Assembly (NCBI RefSeq): GCF_000313915.1
Contig: NZ_AMYT01000007.1
Coordinates: 39,803 to 103,802, forward strand
Length of the DNA stretch: 64,000 nt
Direction of reading: 5' to 3'
Source: Catellicoccus marimammalium M35/04/3
Lineage (GTDB): Bacteria; Bacillota; Bacilli; Lactobacillales; Catellicoccaceae
Part shown: piece by piece, positions 1 to 10,008 of the stretch
Layout of the letters: each line of letters begins with the position of its first letter
How positions within the stretch are numbered: position 1 is the stretch's first letter
Translations under genes and position numbers: made by a program
The notes under the pieces: generated by a model
The model's input: only the letters and a program-made list of their open reading frames with translations
What the model was told of the DNA's origin: nothing
Databases searched by the model: none

Positions 1-813
1 CCTAAACGAGGAGAAAAGCATTCATTTGTTCAATTAGCTTGTAAAAATGCGGCGAAACAGCTTCAAGATGAATGGGAATTACAAGATAAAAAAATACAAC
101 GTCAAAAAAGAGGTTGGGATCAATTAGCTGAAAAACTACATCTTCCTTTTTTACATCGTTTAGAATCTATTGATAATTCTCATTGGCAAGGAAAGGATAA
201 TGTTTCTGGTCTAGTGGTATATATTGATGGAAGAAAAGCACCAAAACAATATCGTAAGTTTAAAATTAAAGAAAGCCAAGGAGATGACTATCGCGCGATG
301 AAAGAAGTGGTATATCGCCGATATAGTCGTCTGCAAAAAGAAGGAGAACCTTTACCAGACTTACTGTTAGTAGATGGAGGAAAAATTCAGGTTGAAGCTG
401 CAAAAGAGGTATTAAAAGAACAATTAGGACTTTATATCCCTGTTGCAGGAATGGTCAAAGATGAGCATCACCAAACCAGAGCATTATTATATGGCGATCC
501 ATTACAAGAGATTCCTTTACAAGATGCAAGAGAAGCTTTTCATCTGCTAGAAGAAATCCAACAGGAAGTCCATCGCTATGCCTTACATTTCCATCAAAAG
601 ACAAGACGAAAAAGTGGATTACAATCCGTTTTACAAGAAATTCCAGGTGTAGGTGTGAAAAGAAGACAACAATTACTGAGTCATTTTTCTGATTTAAGTG
701 AAATGAAAAATGCCTCTGTAGAAGACTTTATGCAAATTGGAATTCCTAAAAATGTTGCGCATAATGTTTATGATTTTTTTCATAGAAAGGATGATAAACC
801 GTCCAAAATGTGA
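1..813 (+). CDS. uvrC: UvrABC system protein C, C-terminal part (5' end cut by window edge)
   Basis: UvrC is the endonuclease subunit of nucleotide excision repair; with UvrB it cuts on both sides of a DNA lesion. The reading frame is open from the first base, so the gene begins outside the window and only the last 270 residues are here. They carry the UvrC/RNase H-like core (the iE-x-fDnS stretch seen as LESIDNSHWQG, then DDYRAMKEVVYRRY and PDLLLVDGGKIQ) and a closing helix-hairpin-helix pair (LQEIPGVGVKRRQQLL ... IGIPKNVAHNVYDFF). The UvrB-binding UVR motif and GIY-YIG domain must lie upstream. The next gene starts 43 bp after the stop. Confidence 0.95.
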   Translation, partial: PKRGEKHSFVQLACKNAAKQLQDEWELQDKKIQRQKRGWDQLAEKLHLPFLHRLESIDNSHWQGKDNVSGLVVYIDGRKAPKQYRKFKIKESQGDDYRAMKEVVYRRYSRLQKEGEPLPDLLLVDGGKIQVEAAKEVLKEQLGLYIPVAGMVKDEHHQTRALLYGDPLQEIPLQDAREAFHLLEEIQQEVHRYALHFHQKTRRKSGLQSVLQEIPGVGVKRRQQLLSHFSDLSEMKNASVEDFMQIGIPKNVAHNVYDFFHRKDDKPSKM

Positions 814-856
814 GATAATGTAAACAATTAAGTGTTAGGAAGAAAGGAGTAGTCAA

Positions 857-1168
857 ATGGGGAATATCCCGTGGCTTGTCATTATGGAGTGCCTCGTTGC
901 ACTAATTGCAATCATTTACTACATCCGTAAAGTAATGCAGTGGTCCCATAGTGAACAAAAAGAAGCAATCTTTAGTCCTGCCAGCCAAGTGACTTTTTTA
1001 ACGTTTATTTTAGGGTTTAGTATCCTATTAATTCGTTTAAATGTTAGTCCTATTGGAAGTGGTGAGACAACACGATGGCTTGTCGCTATTTTTACCGTAA
1101 TTACATTCGTTAATGCAGTCAGTGTGTGGCATTACGAACGTAAAGCGTTAGGAAAAAAGAAGAGATAA
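857..1168 (+). CDS. Small membrane protein of unknown function
   Basis: I do not recognise this 103-residue protein. It has three hydrophobic segments likely to cross the membrane (about residues 5-23, 44-62 and 73-92) and ends in a short basic tail (KALGKKKR), which suggests a cytoplasmic C-terminus. An AAAGGAG ribosome-binding site lies just before the ATG. It sits between uvrC and metG, 15 bp before the latter, and is probably co-transcribed with them. There is no enzyme motif, and cysteine is limited to one residue in the first segment. The context gives no functional hint. Confidence 0.75.
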   Translation: MGNIPWLVIMECLVALIAIIYYIRKVMQWSHSEQKEAIFSPASQVTFLTFILGFSILLIRLNVSPIGSGETTRWLVAIFTVITFVNAVSVWHYERKALGKKKR

Positions 1169-3184
<2,016 letters not shown>

Positions 3185-3200
3185 TTAGATACAAAAAAAG

Positions 3201-3232
3201 AACACTGGATGAAAGTCCAGTGTTTTCTTTTC
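3201..3232 (+). terminator. Intrinsic terminator after metG
   Basis: A 9-bp stem (AACACTGGA / TCCAGTGTT) with a 6-base loop is followed by a T-rich run. It lies 17 bp after the metG stop. Confidence 0.85.
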
Positions 3233-3250
3233 AAAAGAAAGGTGAGAGAG

Positions 3251-4039
3251 ATGTATTTTGATACCCATACACATTTAAATGATGAAGCATTCTTAGGAAA
3301 AGAAGAAGAATATGTTGCACGAGCAAAAGAAAATGGTGTAACAAAAATGGCAATTGTTGGATGTAATCAAGAAACCAACGCACAAAGTTTAGCCTTAAGT
3401 ACCAAATTTCCTGAACTTTATAGTATTATTGGTTTTCATCCCACAGATATTAAAGAATATAATGAACAAACAGAGCAACAACTAGAAGCTCAATTAGCAG
3501 AAGAAAAAGTGGTGGCTTTAGGAGAAATTGGTGTGGATTATTACTGGATGGAAGATCCAAAAGAAGATCAAGAAAAGATTTTTCGTCGTCAATTAGCAAT
3601 CGCTCGTAATCTTCATCTTCCAGTGAGCATTCATACTCGTTCAAAAGAAAAAGATTCTTTTGAAGCTTACGAAGATGTTTATCGTATTTTAAAAGAAGAA
3701 AAAGTACCAGGAATTATTCATAGTTTTAATGGGAATGTAGAATGGATGGAGCGCTTTTTAGATTTAGGAATGCATATTTCTTTTAGTGGAGTGGTCACTT
3801 TTAAAAATGCAAAAATGGTACAAGAAGCCGCAAAAAAAGTACCAAAAGAAGCGTTTTTAATTGAAACCGATGCTCCTTATTTAGCTCCAGTACCAAAACG
3901 CGGAAAACAAAATGAACCTGCGTACGTACGATATGTCGCTGAGTATATCGCCGATTTATGTGCAGTAACACCAGAAGAAATTGCAAAACAAACGATGCAT
4001 AATGCATGCACTCTTTTTGGAATTGAGGAAGAAAAATGA
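3251..4039 (+). CDS. tatD: TatD family metal-dependent hydrolase (DNase)
   Basis: TatD-type hydrolases are TIM-barrel, divalent-metal-dependent nucleases (family knowledge); E. coli TatD is a 3'-5' exonuclease. The protein shows the N-terminal metal ligand pair in FDTHTHL, the conserved GEIGVDYYW, an IHTRSK/IIHSFNG histidine pair, and the C-terminal LIETDAPYLAP. I place the start at the ATG at 3251 (262 residues), with GAAAGGTGAG just upstream; an in-frame start at 3209 would lie inside the metG terminator hairpin and add 14 residues foreign to the family. The gene overlaps rnmV by 4 bp (ATGA), the common TatD-RNase M5-KsgA arrangement of Firmicutes. Confidence 0.95.
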   Translation: MYFDTHTHLNDEAFLGKEEEYVARAKENGVTKMAIVGCNQETNAQSLALSTKFPELYSIIGFHPTDIKEYNEQTEQQLEAQLAEEKVVALGEIGVDYYWMEDPKEDQEKIFRRQLAIARNLHLPVSIHTRSKEKDSFEAYEDVYRILKEEKVPGIIHSFNGNVEWMERFLDLGMHISFSGVVTFKNAKMVQEAAKKVPKEAFLIETDAPYLAPVPKRGKQNEPAYVRYVAEYIADLCAVTPEEIAKQTMHNACTLFGIEEEK

Positions 4040-4593
4040 AAGAAATCAAAGAGTTAATCGTGGTAGAAGGGCGCGATGATATTATTCGTGTCCAACAAGT
4101 GGTAAAAGCAGATTGCATTGAAACTCATGGTTCAGCAATCGATGAAGCAGTGTTTTCTTTAATTGAAAAAGCAATAGAGCAACGAGGAGTCATTGTCTTT
4201 ACCGATCCAGATTTTTCTGGTGAAAAGATTCGTACTACCATTACCCAACACTTTCCTCAAGTAAAGCATGCTTTTTTAAGTAAAAAAGAAGCTGCCCCTG
4301 CACATAAAGGAAGTCTAGGAGTAGAGCATGCGAGTGATGAAGCGATTTTAGCTGCTTTGGAAGGTGTGTCGACACCGTGTCGCAAGGAGAAGGCATCTAT
4401 CCCACGCTCTTTTCTACAAGCTTTTGGTTTATTAGCTGGAAGTGATGCGAAGAAAAGACGTGCGTATTTAGGAGAAGCATTGCATATTGGATATACTAAT
4501 GGAAAACAATTACAAAAAAGACTTGCGATGTTTGGAATTACTACAGAACAAATTGAAGCAGTCATGATACAATATGAAAAAATAGAAAATTAA
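4036..4593 (+). CDS. rnmV: Ribonuclease M5 (5S rRNA maturation)
   Basis: RNase M5 makes the final cuts that release mature 5S rRNA from its precursor bound to L18. The 185-residue protein opens with the Toprim domain: catalytic EGRDD around residues 10-14 and the downstream DPDFSGEKIR with its metal-binding acidic pair. A GS(A/L)GVEHA stretch and a basic C-terminal part follow, as in the family. It overlaps the end of tatD by 4 bp, so translation is probably coupled, and precedes rsmA by 12 bp. Confidence 0.95.
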   Translation: MKEIKELIVVEGRDDIIRVQQVVKADCIETHGSAIDEAVFSLIEKAIEQRGVIVFTDPDFSGEKIRTTITQHFPQVKHAFLSKKEAAPAHKGSLGVEHASDEAILAALEGVSTPCRKEKASIPRSFLQAFGLLAGSDAKKRRAYLGEALHIGYTNGKQLQKRLAMFGITTEQIEAVMIQYEKIEN

Positions 4594-4605
4594 AGGAGAA
4601 GAAGA

Positions 4606-5490
4606 ATGATAGAAAAGGATATTGCCAGTCCTTCTAGAACAAAAGAAATTTTACAACGTCATGGATTTTCATTCAAAAAAAGTCTAGGACAAAACTTTTT
4701 AACCGAACCTAATATTTTACGCCATATCGCCGCTACGGCAGAGCTAAATAAAGAGAGTCAAATTATAGAAGTTGGTCCAGGAATTGGTGCATTAACAGAA
4801 CATTTAGCTCGTTCTGGAGGAGAAGTACTTGCTTTTGAAATTGATGGTCGTTTATTACCGATTTTAGAAGAAACCTTAGCTCCTTATGATAATGTCACTG
4901 TAGTAAACGAAGATGTATTAAAAGTGAATTTGCGAGAAATTGCCAGTCAAGTATTTGATTTAGAAAAACCGATTCAAGTGGTCGCAAATCTTCCTTACTA
5001 TATTACAACGCCAATTATGATGCATTTTTTAGAGTCGGATTTACCAGTAGAAAAAATGGTTGTAATGATGCAAAAAGAAGTAGCAGAAAGAATCCAAGCT
5101 AAACCAAAATCAAAAGCTTATGGTTCATTATCGATTGCAGTGCAATATTATATGGAAGCAAGTATTGCTTTTATTGTGCCAAAAACAGCGTTTGTACCTC
5201 AACCAAATGTCGATTCTGCGATTTTGAAATTAGAACGTCGTCAACAGCCGTTAGTAGAAGTTAAAGATGAGGACTTTTTCTTCAAAGTAGTGAAGGCTGC
5301 TTTCCAATTGCGTCGTAAAACGTTATGGAATAATTTATTACATACTTTTGGTAAAGATGAAGCGACGAAAGCTTGGTTAGAACAAAGCTTATCTTTAGCA
5401 GAAATTGATCCAAAACGTCGAGGAGAAACATTATCCATTGAGGAGTTTGCTTCCTTAGCAAATCATATGTTAGAATGTAAGCAAAATTAA
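4606..5490 (+). CDS. rsmA: 16S rRNA dimethyladenosine transferase
   Basis: RsmA (KsgA) dimethylates two adjacent adenines in the 3'-terminal helix of 16S rRNA, a late quality-control step in 30S assembly. The KKSLGQNFL opening, the SAM-binding [14 protein letters not shown] (about residues 56-69) and the catalytic [10 protein letters not shown] are all present. Its 294 residues match the family. An AAAGGAGAAG ribosome-binding site precedes the ATG. It closes the tatD-rnmV-rsmA run; no terminator separates it from the folT leader that starts immediately downstream. Confidence 0.98.
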   Translation: MIEKDIASPSRTKEILQRHGFSFKKSLGQNFLTEPNILRHIAATAELNKESQIIEVGPGIGALTEHLARSGGEVLAFEIDGRLLPILEETLAPYDNVTVVNEDVLKVNLREIASQVFDLEKPIQVVANLPYYITTPIMMHFLESDLPVEKMVVMMQKEVAERIQAKPKSKAYGSLSIAVQYYMEASIAFIVPKTAFVPQPNVDSAILKLERRQQPLVEVKDEDFFFKVVKAAFQLRRKTLWNNLLHTFGKDEATKAWLEQSLSLAEIDPKRRGETLSIEEFASLANHMLECKQN

Positions 5491-5494
5491 ATTA

Positions 5495-5612
5495 AGGGTA
5501 GAAAAAGAGCGTTAAGTGTCCAAAATAACGAATGAAGTTTTGGAACGAAAAATGAAAATTTGCGATTCTTTTTCGCATTCACACATTTGTGAGCCCGATA
5601 AGGGGGATTACA
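5495..5612 (+). promoter_or_regulatory. THF (tetrahydrofolate) riboswitch leader of folT
   Basis: The sequence between rsmA and folT carries the conserved core of the THF riboswitch. GGGTAG and GCGTTAAGTGT lie in the 5' half. A distal stem (TCCAAAA / TTTTGGA) is followed by ACGAA, a short AAAT/ATTT hairpin, and a 3' strand TCTTTTTC that pairs back with GAAAAAGA beside the GCGTTAAG motif. A GCATTC close resembles the 3' GCATCC of known examples. Downstream, CCC-GATAA-GGGG can pair so that the folT ribosome-binding site (AAGGGGG) is masked, suggesting translational control. THF riboswitches commonly precede folT in Lactobacillales; the mechanism here is my inference. Confidence 0.85.
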
Positions 5613-6131
5613 ATGAAAACAAAAAAAAGAACAAAAAAGATCGTCTTACTGGCTCTATTAGTGGCCATCATGGTCATTTTTAGTCGATTTATTTCGATTG
5701 AAACGGAATTTTTGAAGTTTAGTTTTACTTTTATTCCAGAAGCGATCACTGGAGCTTTATTCGGTCCAATTTGGACACCTGTAGCTACGGTAGCTGCAGA
5801 TTTTATTGGGATGTGGATTGCTCCAAAAGCACAATTTTTCTTTGGATTTACTCTAAATGCCTTAATTACTGGGGTTATTTATGGGTACTTTTTAGGAAAA
5901 AGAGAAGTAAAATGGTCCAATATTGCTTGGGCAGTAATTTTAAATGCAGTCATTGTGCGTTTAATTTTGACACCAATTTGGCTTTATATGATGTATCATA
6001 TGCCTTTATTAGCCATTATGCCGGTGCGTATTTTAAAACAATGTATTACTGTACCACTAGAAATTATTGCGTTAGATTTAATTTTACGTCGCTTACCACT
6101 AGCACGTTGGCGTAAAGAAATAGATGGATAG
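5613..6131 (+). CDS. folT: Folate ECF transporter S component FolT
   Basis: FolT is the membrane-embedded substrate-binding subunit that captures folate for the shared ECF energising module (EcfA, EcfA', EcfT), which is not encoded in this window. The 172-residue protein has about six hydrophobic helices and the FolT-type LKFSFTFIPEAITGALFGP and FFFGFTLNALITGVIYG stretches. The ATG at 5613 is chosen because AAGGGGG lies 6-12 bp upstream; an in-frame start at 5589 would fall inside the riboswitch. The preceding THF riboswitch independently supports folate as substrate. A strong terminator begins at its stop codon. Confidence 0.9.
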   Translation: MKTKKRTKKIVLLALLVAIMVIFSRFISIETEFLKFSFTFIPEAITGALFGPIWTPVATVAADFIGMWIAPKAQFFFGFTLNALITGVIYGYFLGKREVKWSNIAWAVILNAVIVRLILTPIWLYMMYHMPLLAIMPVRILKQCITVPLEIIALDLILRRLPLARWRKEIDG

Positions 6132-6154
6132 AGAGGAGAAATCCTCTCTTTTTC
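6131..6154 (+). terminator. Intrinsic terminator after folT
   Basis: GAGAGGA-GAAA-TCCTCTC followed by a run of five T; the stem begins at the last base of the folT stop codon. Confidence 0.85.
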
Positions 6155-6212
6155 TTTTGCGATTCATTTTCAAAATAAAGAAAATATCTTGGAAAAGGTT
6201 TGCAAAAAGTCG

Positions 6213-6241
6213 ATGACAAGTGAAAAGAAAAGTGATAAAAT
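6213..6241 (+). promoter_or_regulatory. Probable ldh promoter
   Basis: A -35-like ATGACA (6213-6218) and a -10-like TAAAAT (6236-6241) are separated by 17 bp, each one mismatch from consensus. They lie 84 bp before the ldh start, which leaves a long 5' leader in which I see no clear regulatory fold. Confidence 0.55.
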
Positions 6242-6324
6242 GTAAATGTAATTGAGAGTTGCAAAATCATTTTCAAAGAGGTTGTAACTTTTTCAAAATA
6301 AAACAAAATTTTGAGGTGACTGAA

Positions 6325-7269
6325 ATGAAAAAAACTTCAAGAAAAGGAGTTATCGTAGGAACTGGTTTCGTAGGAACTGGTATTGCGTACTCTATCTTAA
6401 ACCAAAATATCTTAAATGAAATGGTCTTAGTAGACTTAAACGAAGACAAAGCAGAAGGTGAAGCTCGCGACTTATTCGACGGCGTTACTTACACAAACGG
6501 AAACTGCCGCGTGAAAAGTGGAGACTACTCAGAATGTAAAGATGCAGATGTAGTTATCGTAACTGCTGGTATCAACCAAAAACCTGGTCAAACTCGTTTA
6601 GAATTAGTAGATACAAACGCTAAAATTATGAAATCTGTTATCCGTTCAGTAATGGATTCAGGATTCGACGGCGTATTAGTAATCGCTTCAAACCCAGTAG
6701 ACGTTTTAACTTACGTTGCATGGCAAGAATCAGGATTACCTCAAAACCGTGTAGTAGGTACAGGTACATCTTTAGACTCAACTCGTTTACGTATGCAAGT
6801 TGCTAACAAATTAAACGTAGATCCTCGTGATGTTTCTGCATTCATCATTGGTGAACACGGAGATTCAGAAACAGCAGTTTGGTCACACGCTACAGTTGGT
6901 GGTAAACCAATCATGCAAATGATCGAAGACGGCGAAGGAATCACTAAAGAAGACTTAGATGAAATGTACGTTGCTGTACGTGATGCAGCTTACTACATCA
7001 TCGACCGTAAAGGTTACACAAACTTCGGTATCGGTTTAAGTACTGCTCGTGTTGTTAAAGCAATCTTAAACGACGAACATGCAATCTTACCAGTATCTGC
7101 ATACTTCGAAGGTCAATACGGATTAGAAGATATCTACACAGGTATTCCAGCAATCGTTACTGAAAACGGTGTTGAACGTATTGTTGAATTACACATCACT
7201 GATGAAGAAAAAGCACAATTACATAAATCAGCTTCAGAATTACGTGAAGTATTAGATTCAGTTCGTTAA
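6325..7269 (+). CDS. ldh: L-lactate dehydrogenase
   Basis: Ldh reduces pyruvate to L-lactate and regenerates NAD+, the main redox outlet of a lactic-acid fermenter. The 314-residue protein shows the NAD-binding GTGFVGTGIAYSI, the substrate loop region GQTRLELVDTN, GTGTSLDSTRLR with the catalytic-site Asp/Arg, and GEHGDSE with the catalytic His. I start at the ATG at 6325 after a GAGGTGA ribosome-binding site; an in-frame start at 6259 would add 22 atypical residues. Codons favour AAC, TAC and TTC much more than neighbouring genes, the pattern of a very highly expressed gene. It is monocistronic, with its own promoter and terminator. Confidence 0.97.
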   Translation: MKKTSRKGVIVGTGFVGTGIAYSILNQNILNEMVLVDLNEDKAEGEARDLFDGVTYTNGNCRVKSGDYSECKDADVVIVTAGINQKPGQTRLELVDTNAKIMKSVIRSVMDSGFDGVLVIASNPVDVLTYVAWQESGLPQNRVVGTGTSLDSTRLRMQVANKLNVDPRDVSAFIIGEHGDSETAVWSHATVGGKPIMQMIEDGEGITKEDLDEMYVAVRDAAYYIIDRKGYTNFGIGLSTARVVKAILNDEHAILPVSAYFEGQYGLEDIYTGIPAIVTENGVERIVELHITDEEKAQLHKSASELREVLDSVR

Positions 7270-7287
7270 TTTGTGTCTATCTATATA

Positions 7288-7320
7288 AAAGAAGCTCCCA
7301 ATTTTGGGAGCTTCTTTTTG
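7288..7320. terminator. Bidirectional terminator between ldh and the CLC gene
   Basis: GAAGCTCCCA-ATTT-TGGGAGCTTC is flanked by A-rich sequence on the left and T-rich on the right, so it can end both ldh (+) and the convergent CLC gene (-), whose stop codon lies 9 bp beyond the stem. Confidence 0.9.
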
Positions 7321-7322
7321 TT

Positions 7323-8621
7323 TTATTTTATTTTCTCTTCGACATGGCAATTTTTCTTTTGTTTTAAAGGCAAAATCGATTGGCCAATCCAATATTTAGG
7401 ACGAATTAATTTTTGAGAAGTATAGATTCCATTATGACCAGAAAGCATATAACTTAAAATAGTAACGAATAATAAGTAAGTTGCTCCTTGCGCACCGAAT
7501 AATTCAATTCCCATAACAAAACAAGTAATAGGAGTATTCGTTGCGGCCGCAAACACGCCAACAAAACCAATAGCTGCCATAAAGCCAATCGGTAAATCCA
7601 TCCATTGATTTAAGAAACTTCCTGCAGTAGCACCAATCCCAAATAAAGGAGTCACTTCTCCCCCTTGGAATCCACTTCCTAAACTTAAAACAGTAAAGAC
7701 TAATTTACCTAAAAAGTCTAAAGGATGAGCTTGTCCGGTAAAAGCTTCAGATAGCATAGGTAAGCTTAAACTTAAGTAACGTCCTGTATGTAGGATAATC
7801 GCTAAAGTGACTACGACCATACCCCCAACAATATTCACTAACACAGGATTTTTTAATAGTTTGGTATAAAATCCTTTGACTAATTGAACGCCTTTTTCAA
7901 AGCAAAAACCTAAAAAGCCAAAGAAAATACAACAAATAATTAATTTAACAATTAACATAAAAGATAATTCTGGCACAGGTCCCATCACATAATGAGCGTG
8001 GTGCACAGGGAAGGATTCTGCAACAATATTTGCTAAAAATCCACTTAAAAAGACAGGGAATAAAGCTTCTACACGCATGCGACCAATAACAAGGACTTCT
8101 AAAGCAAATAATGTTCCTGCTAAAGGAGTACCAAAAACGGCAGAAAAGCCAGCACTGATCCCACACATAATAATCCATTCTTTTTCCACTTCTGTAATTT
8201 TAAAAAGACGACTGATATGGTAAGCAATGGTTCCACCCATTTGCGTAGCTGTTCCTTCACGACCTACAGAACCCCCAGTTAAATGAGTAAAAATTGTTCC
8301 GAACATTGTTAAAGGTACCAAACGCAAAGGTACATATTCATCAGATCCAGAAGCTGCACGAATGACTAAGTTATTTCCACCGCCTGCACCTTTTCCATGA
8401 TAATTATATAAGTAAGAAAAAATTCCTCCGACAACCGGTAAAAATAAAACAATCCATGTATGCTCATTTCGAATACCGATACATTTTTCCAAAGTAATAA
8501 GGAAAAAGGCTACAAGACAACCAACGATGACACTAATAATACTACAGATAATTGTCCATTGCAGCATATATAAGAAAATATTCCAAATGCTAGCAAAGGT
8601 ACGTTCAATACTTTTTTTCAT
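7323..8621 (-). CDS. CLC-family ion antiporter, probable fluoride/proton type
   Basis: CLC proteins are dimeric membrane channels or H+-coupled antiporters for anions. This 432-residue protein has the many hydrophobic helices of the family and a conserved gating glutamate in GREGT (E122). Two signature loops differ from chloride CLCs: the GSGIP position reads GGGNNLVI (about residues 81-87) and GREGP reads GREGT. As I know the family, GNNL-type and GREGT signatures mark the CLC-F subgroup that expels fluoride. I could not find a fluoride riboswitch upstream. The ATG at 8621 follows GAAAGGAG; an upstream in-frame start would add 20 residues through that site. The fluoride assignment is inference from motifs; chloride cannot be excluded. 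Confidence 0.85.
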   Translation of the reverse strand: MKKSIERTFASIWNIFLYMLQWTIICSIISVIVGCLVAFFLITLEKCIGIRNEHTWIVLFLPVVGGIFSYLYNYHGKGAGGGNNLVIRAASGSDEYVPLRLVPLTMFGTIFTHLTGGSVGREGTATQMGGTIAYHISRLFKITEVEKEWIIMCGISAGFSAVFGTPLAGTLFALEVLVIGRMRVEALFPVFLSGFLANIVAESFPVHHAHYVMGPVPELSFMLIVKLIICCIFFGFLGFCFEKGVQLVKGFYTKLLKNPVLVNIVGGMVVVTLAIILHTGRYLSLSLPMLSEAFTGQAHPLDFLGKLVFTVLSLGSGFQGGEVTPLFGIGATAGSFLNQWMDLPIGFMAAIGFVGVFAAATNTPITCFVMGIELFGAQGATYLLFVTILSYMLSGHNGIYTSQKLIRPKYWIGQSILPLKQKKNCHVEEKIK

Positions 8622-8691
8622 AAAAACTCCTTTCTTTTTCACTATTTTCATTATATCATTGAAAATATTAAAATAACCCAAAAATTCTATT

Positions 8692-8705
8692 TGATAACGG
8701 TTTCA
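8692..8705 (-). promoter_or_regulatory. cre-like CcpA site between the CLC gene and the acetyltransferase-ung-pta operon
   Basis: Read on the minus strand, TGAAACCGTTATCA fits the catabolite-responsive element consensus (WTGNAANCGNWNNCW) at every fixed position. On the plus strand it overlaps the -35 region of the promoter for the acetyltransferase-ung-pta operon. CcpA control of pta is established in Bacillus and lactococci; regulation here is inferred. Confidence 0.7.
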
Positions 8706-8730
8706 AAAACAAAAATATTCATGGTATGAT
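8701..8730 (+). promoter_or_regulatory. Probable promoter of the acetyltransferase-ung-pta-tsaE operon
   Basis: TTTCAA (8701-8706), 18 bp, then TATGAT (8725-8730) preceded by TG at the extended -10 position. The start codon follows 28 bp after the -10. Confidence 0.6.
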
Positions 8731-8758
8731 AGAACTGGGCAGATAAGGAGGAAATATA

Positions 8759-9325
8759 ATGATTCGAACAGCAACAAAAAAGGATATTCCAGCCTATGCT
8801 TATCTTTTAATGACAATTTTTAAAGATATGGAACTCCCTTTATTACAGACATGGGGAGAGGCATCAGTCTTCCAATATTTATGTCAAGCTTGTACCAAAG
8901 AGGGATATCGCTATTTTTATCAACGAGTTCGTCTTTTGGAAGAAGAAAAGAAAATTATTGGTGTAGCAGTGGGTTATCCAGCAACAGAAGAAAAAGACAT
9001 TGACCAAGGATGGGCGCAAGTATTGGAGGAAGAAAAGATTCCATTTGAGCCTCTATTTTGGGAGTCTGAATGTGAAGGAAAAGATTGGTATATCGATAGC
9101 GTGTCGGTCGACACAGCTTGGCGTGGAAAAGGAATCGGTACAAGATTGCTTGAAGATCAAATCGAAGTAGCAAGAGAAAAAGGCTACGCAACCGTAGCTT
9201 TAAATGTTGATTTTCAAAATCCGCGAGCACGTAAATTATATGAGTCCATTGGCTTTATTTGCCATAAGGAAAAAGAGATTTCAAATCATCCTTACGCTTA
9301 TATGCATTTTTATACGGAGGACTAA
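8759..9325 (+). CDS. GNAT family N-acetyltransferase
   Basis: The GNAT fold is recognisable from motif A, seen as YIDSVSVDTAWRGKGIGTRLL (two parts: YIDSVSVD and RGKGIGTRLL, about residues 109-130), which binds acetyl-CoA, and from motif B near NPRARKLYESIGF. The N-terminus (MIRTATKKDIPA) is also typical. The substrate cannot be told from sequence; candidates are an amine metabolite, an antibiotic or a protein N-terminus. An AAGGAGG site precedes the ATG. Only 2 bp separate it from ung, and pta follows, so it is the first gene of that operon. Confidence 0.85.
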   Translation: MIRTATKKDIPAYAYLLMTIFKDMELPLLQTWGEASVFQYLCQACTKEGYRYFYQRVRLLEEEKKIIGVAVGYPATEEKDIDQGWAQVLEEEKIPFEPLFWESECEGKDWYIDSVSVDTAWRGKGIGTRLLEDQIEVAREKGYATVALNVDFQNPRARKLYESIGFICHKEKEISNHPYAYMHFYTED

Positions 9326-9327
9326 TT

Positions 9328-9987
9328 ATGGATTGGTCAACATTTATTCAAGAAGAGATGAAACAACCGTATTTTCAATTGTTAGCACAATATTTAACAG
9401 AAGAATATCGTTGTTACTCCGTATTTCCACCAAAAGAAAAAATTTTTCAAGCCTTTGCTTATACTCCTTACGATGAAGTAAAAGTCGTTTTATTAGGACA
9501 AGATCCCTATCACGGAGAAGGACAAGCACAAGGACTAAGTTTTTCGATTCAAAAGGGACGAAAACTTCCTCCTTCTTTACAAAATATTTATAAGGAATTA
9601 TATGAAGATTTAGCGATTGAACCGGTTTCTCATGGAGAATTAGTTTCTTGGGCTAAACAAGGAGTTTTATTATTAAATACAGTATTAACTGTACGTAAAG
9701 GAGAAGCAAATTCGCACCAACAAAAAGGATGGGAAACTTTTACTGATCATGTATTGGAAGCTTTGAATCAATCCGAAAAGCCAATTGTTTTTCTTTTATT
9801 TGGTCGGCAAGCGTTAAATAAAAGAGCTTTGATTGATGAAGAAAAACATTATGTGATTGCTACACCACATCCCAGTCCACTTTCTGCCTACCGTGGTTTT
9901 TTTGGTTCACATCCATTTTCCAAGGCAAATCAAAAATTAGCGGATAGTAAACGTGTCCCTATTCAGTGGCAATTACCAGAATATTAA
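9328..9987 (+). CDS. ung: Uracil-DNA glycosylase
   Basis: Family 1 UDG removes uracil from DNA to start base-excision repair. The water-activating motif GQDPYHGEGQAQGLSFS contains the catalytic Asp (D59), and the C-terminal leucine loop HPSPLSAYRGFFGSHPF contains the catalytic His. Length (219 residues) is normal. GGAGGACTAATT provides the ribosome-binding site. It lies between an acetyltransferase gene and pta, an arrangement that probably reflects co-transcription rather than a shared pathway. Confidence 0.98.
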   Translation: MDWSTFIQEEMKQPYFQLLAQYLTEEYRCYSVFPPKEKIFQAFAYTPYDEVKVVLLGQDPYHGEGQAQGLSFSIQKGRKLPPSLQNIYKELYEDLAIEPVSHGELVSWAKQGVLLLNTVLTVRKGEANSHQQKGWETFTDHVLEALNQSEKPIVFLLFGRQALNKRALIDEEKHYVIATPHPSPLSAYRGFFGSHPFSKANQKLADSKRVPIQWQLPEY

Positions 9988-10008
9988 GAGATAAAGTGAG
10001 GAACAATC

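Noticed and set aside
5771..6115. 114-residue ORF in another frame within folT
   Set aside because: It lies wholly inside folT, is Cys/Trp/Tyr-rich in an unnatural way and has no ribosome-binding site.
8622..8758. Fluoride riboswitch expected upstream of the CLC gene
   Set aside because: I looked on the minus strand for the conserved GG-x-GATGG and AACG-type core and did not find it.
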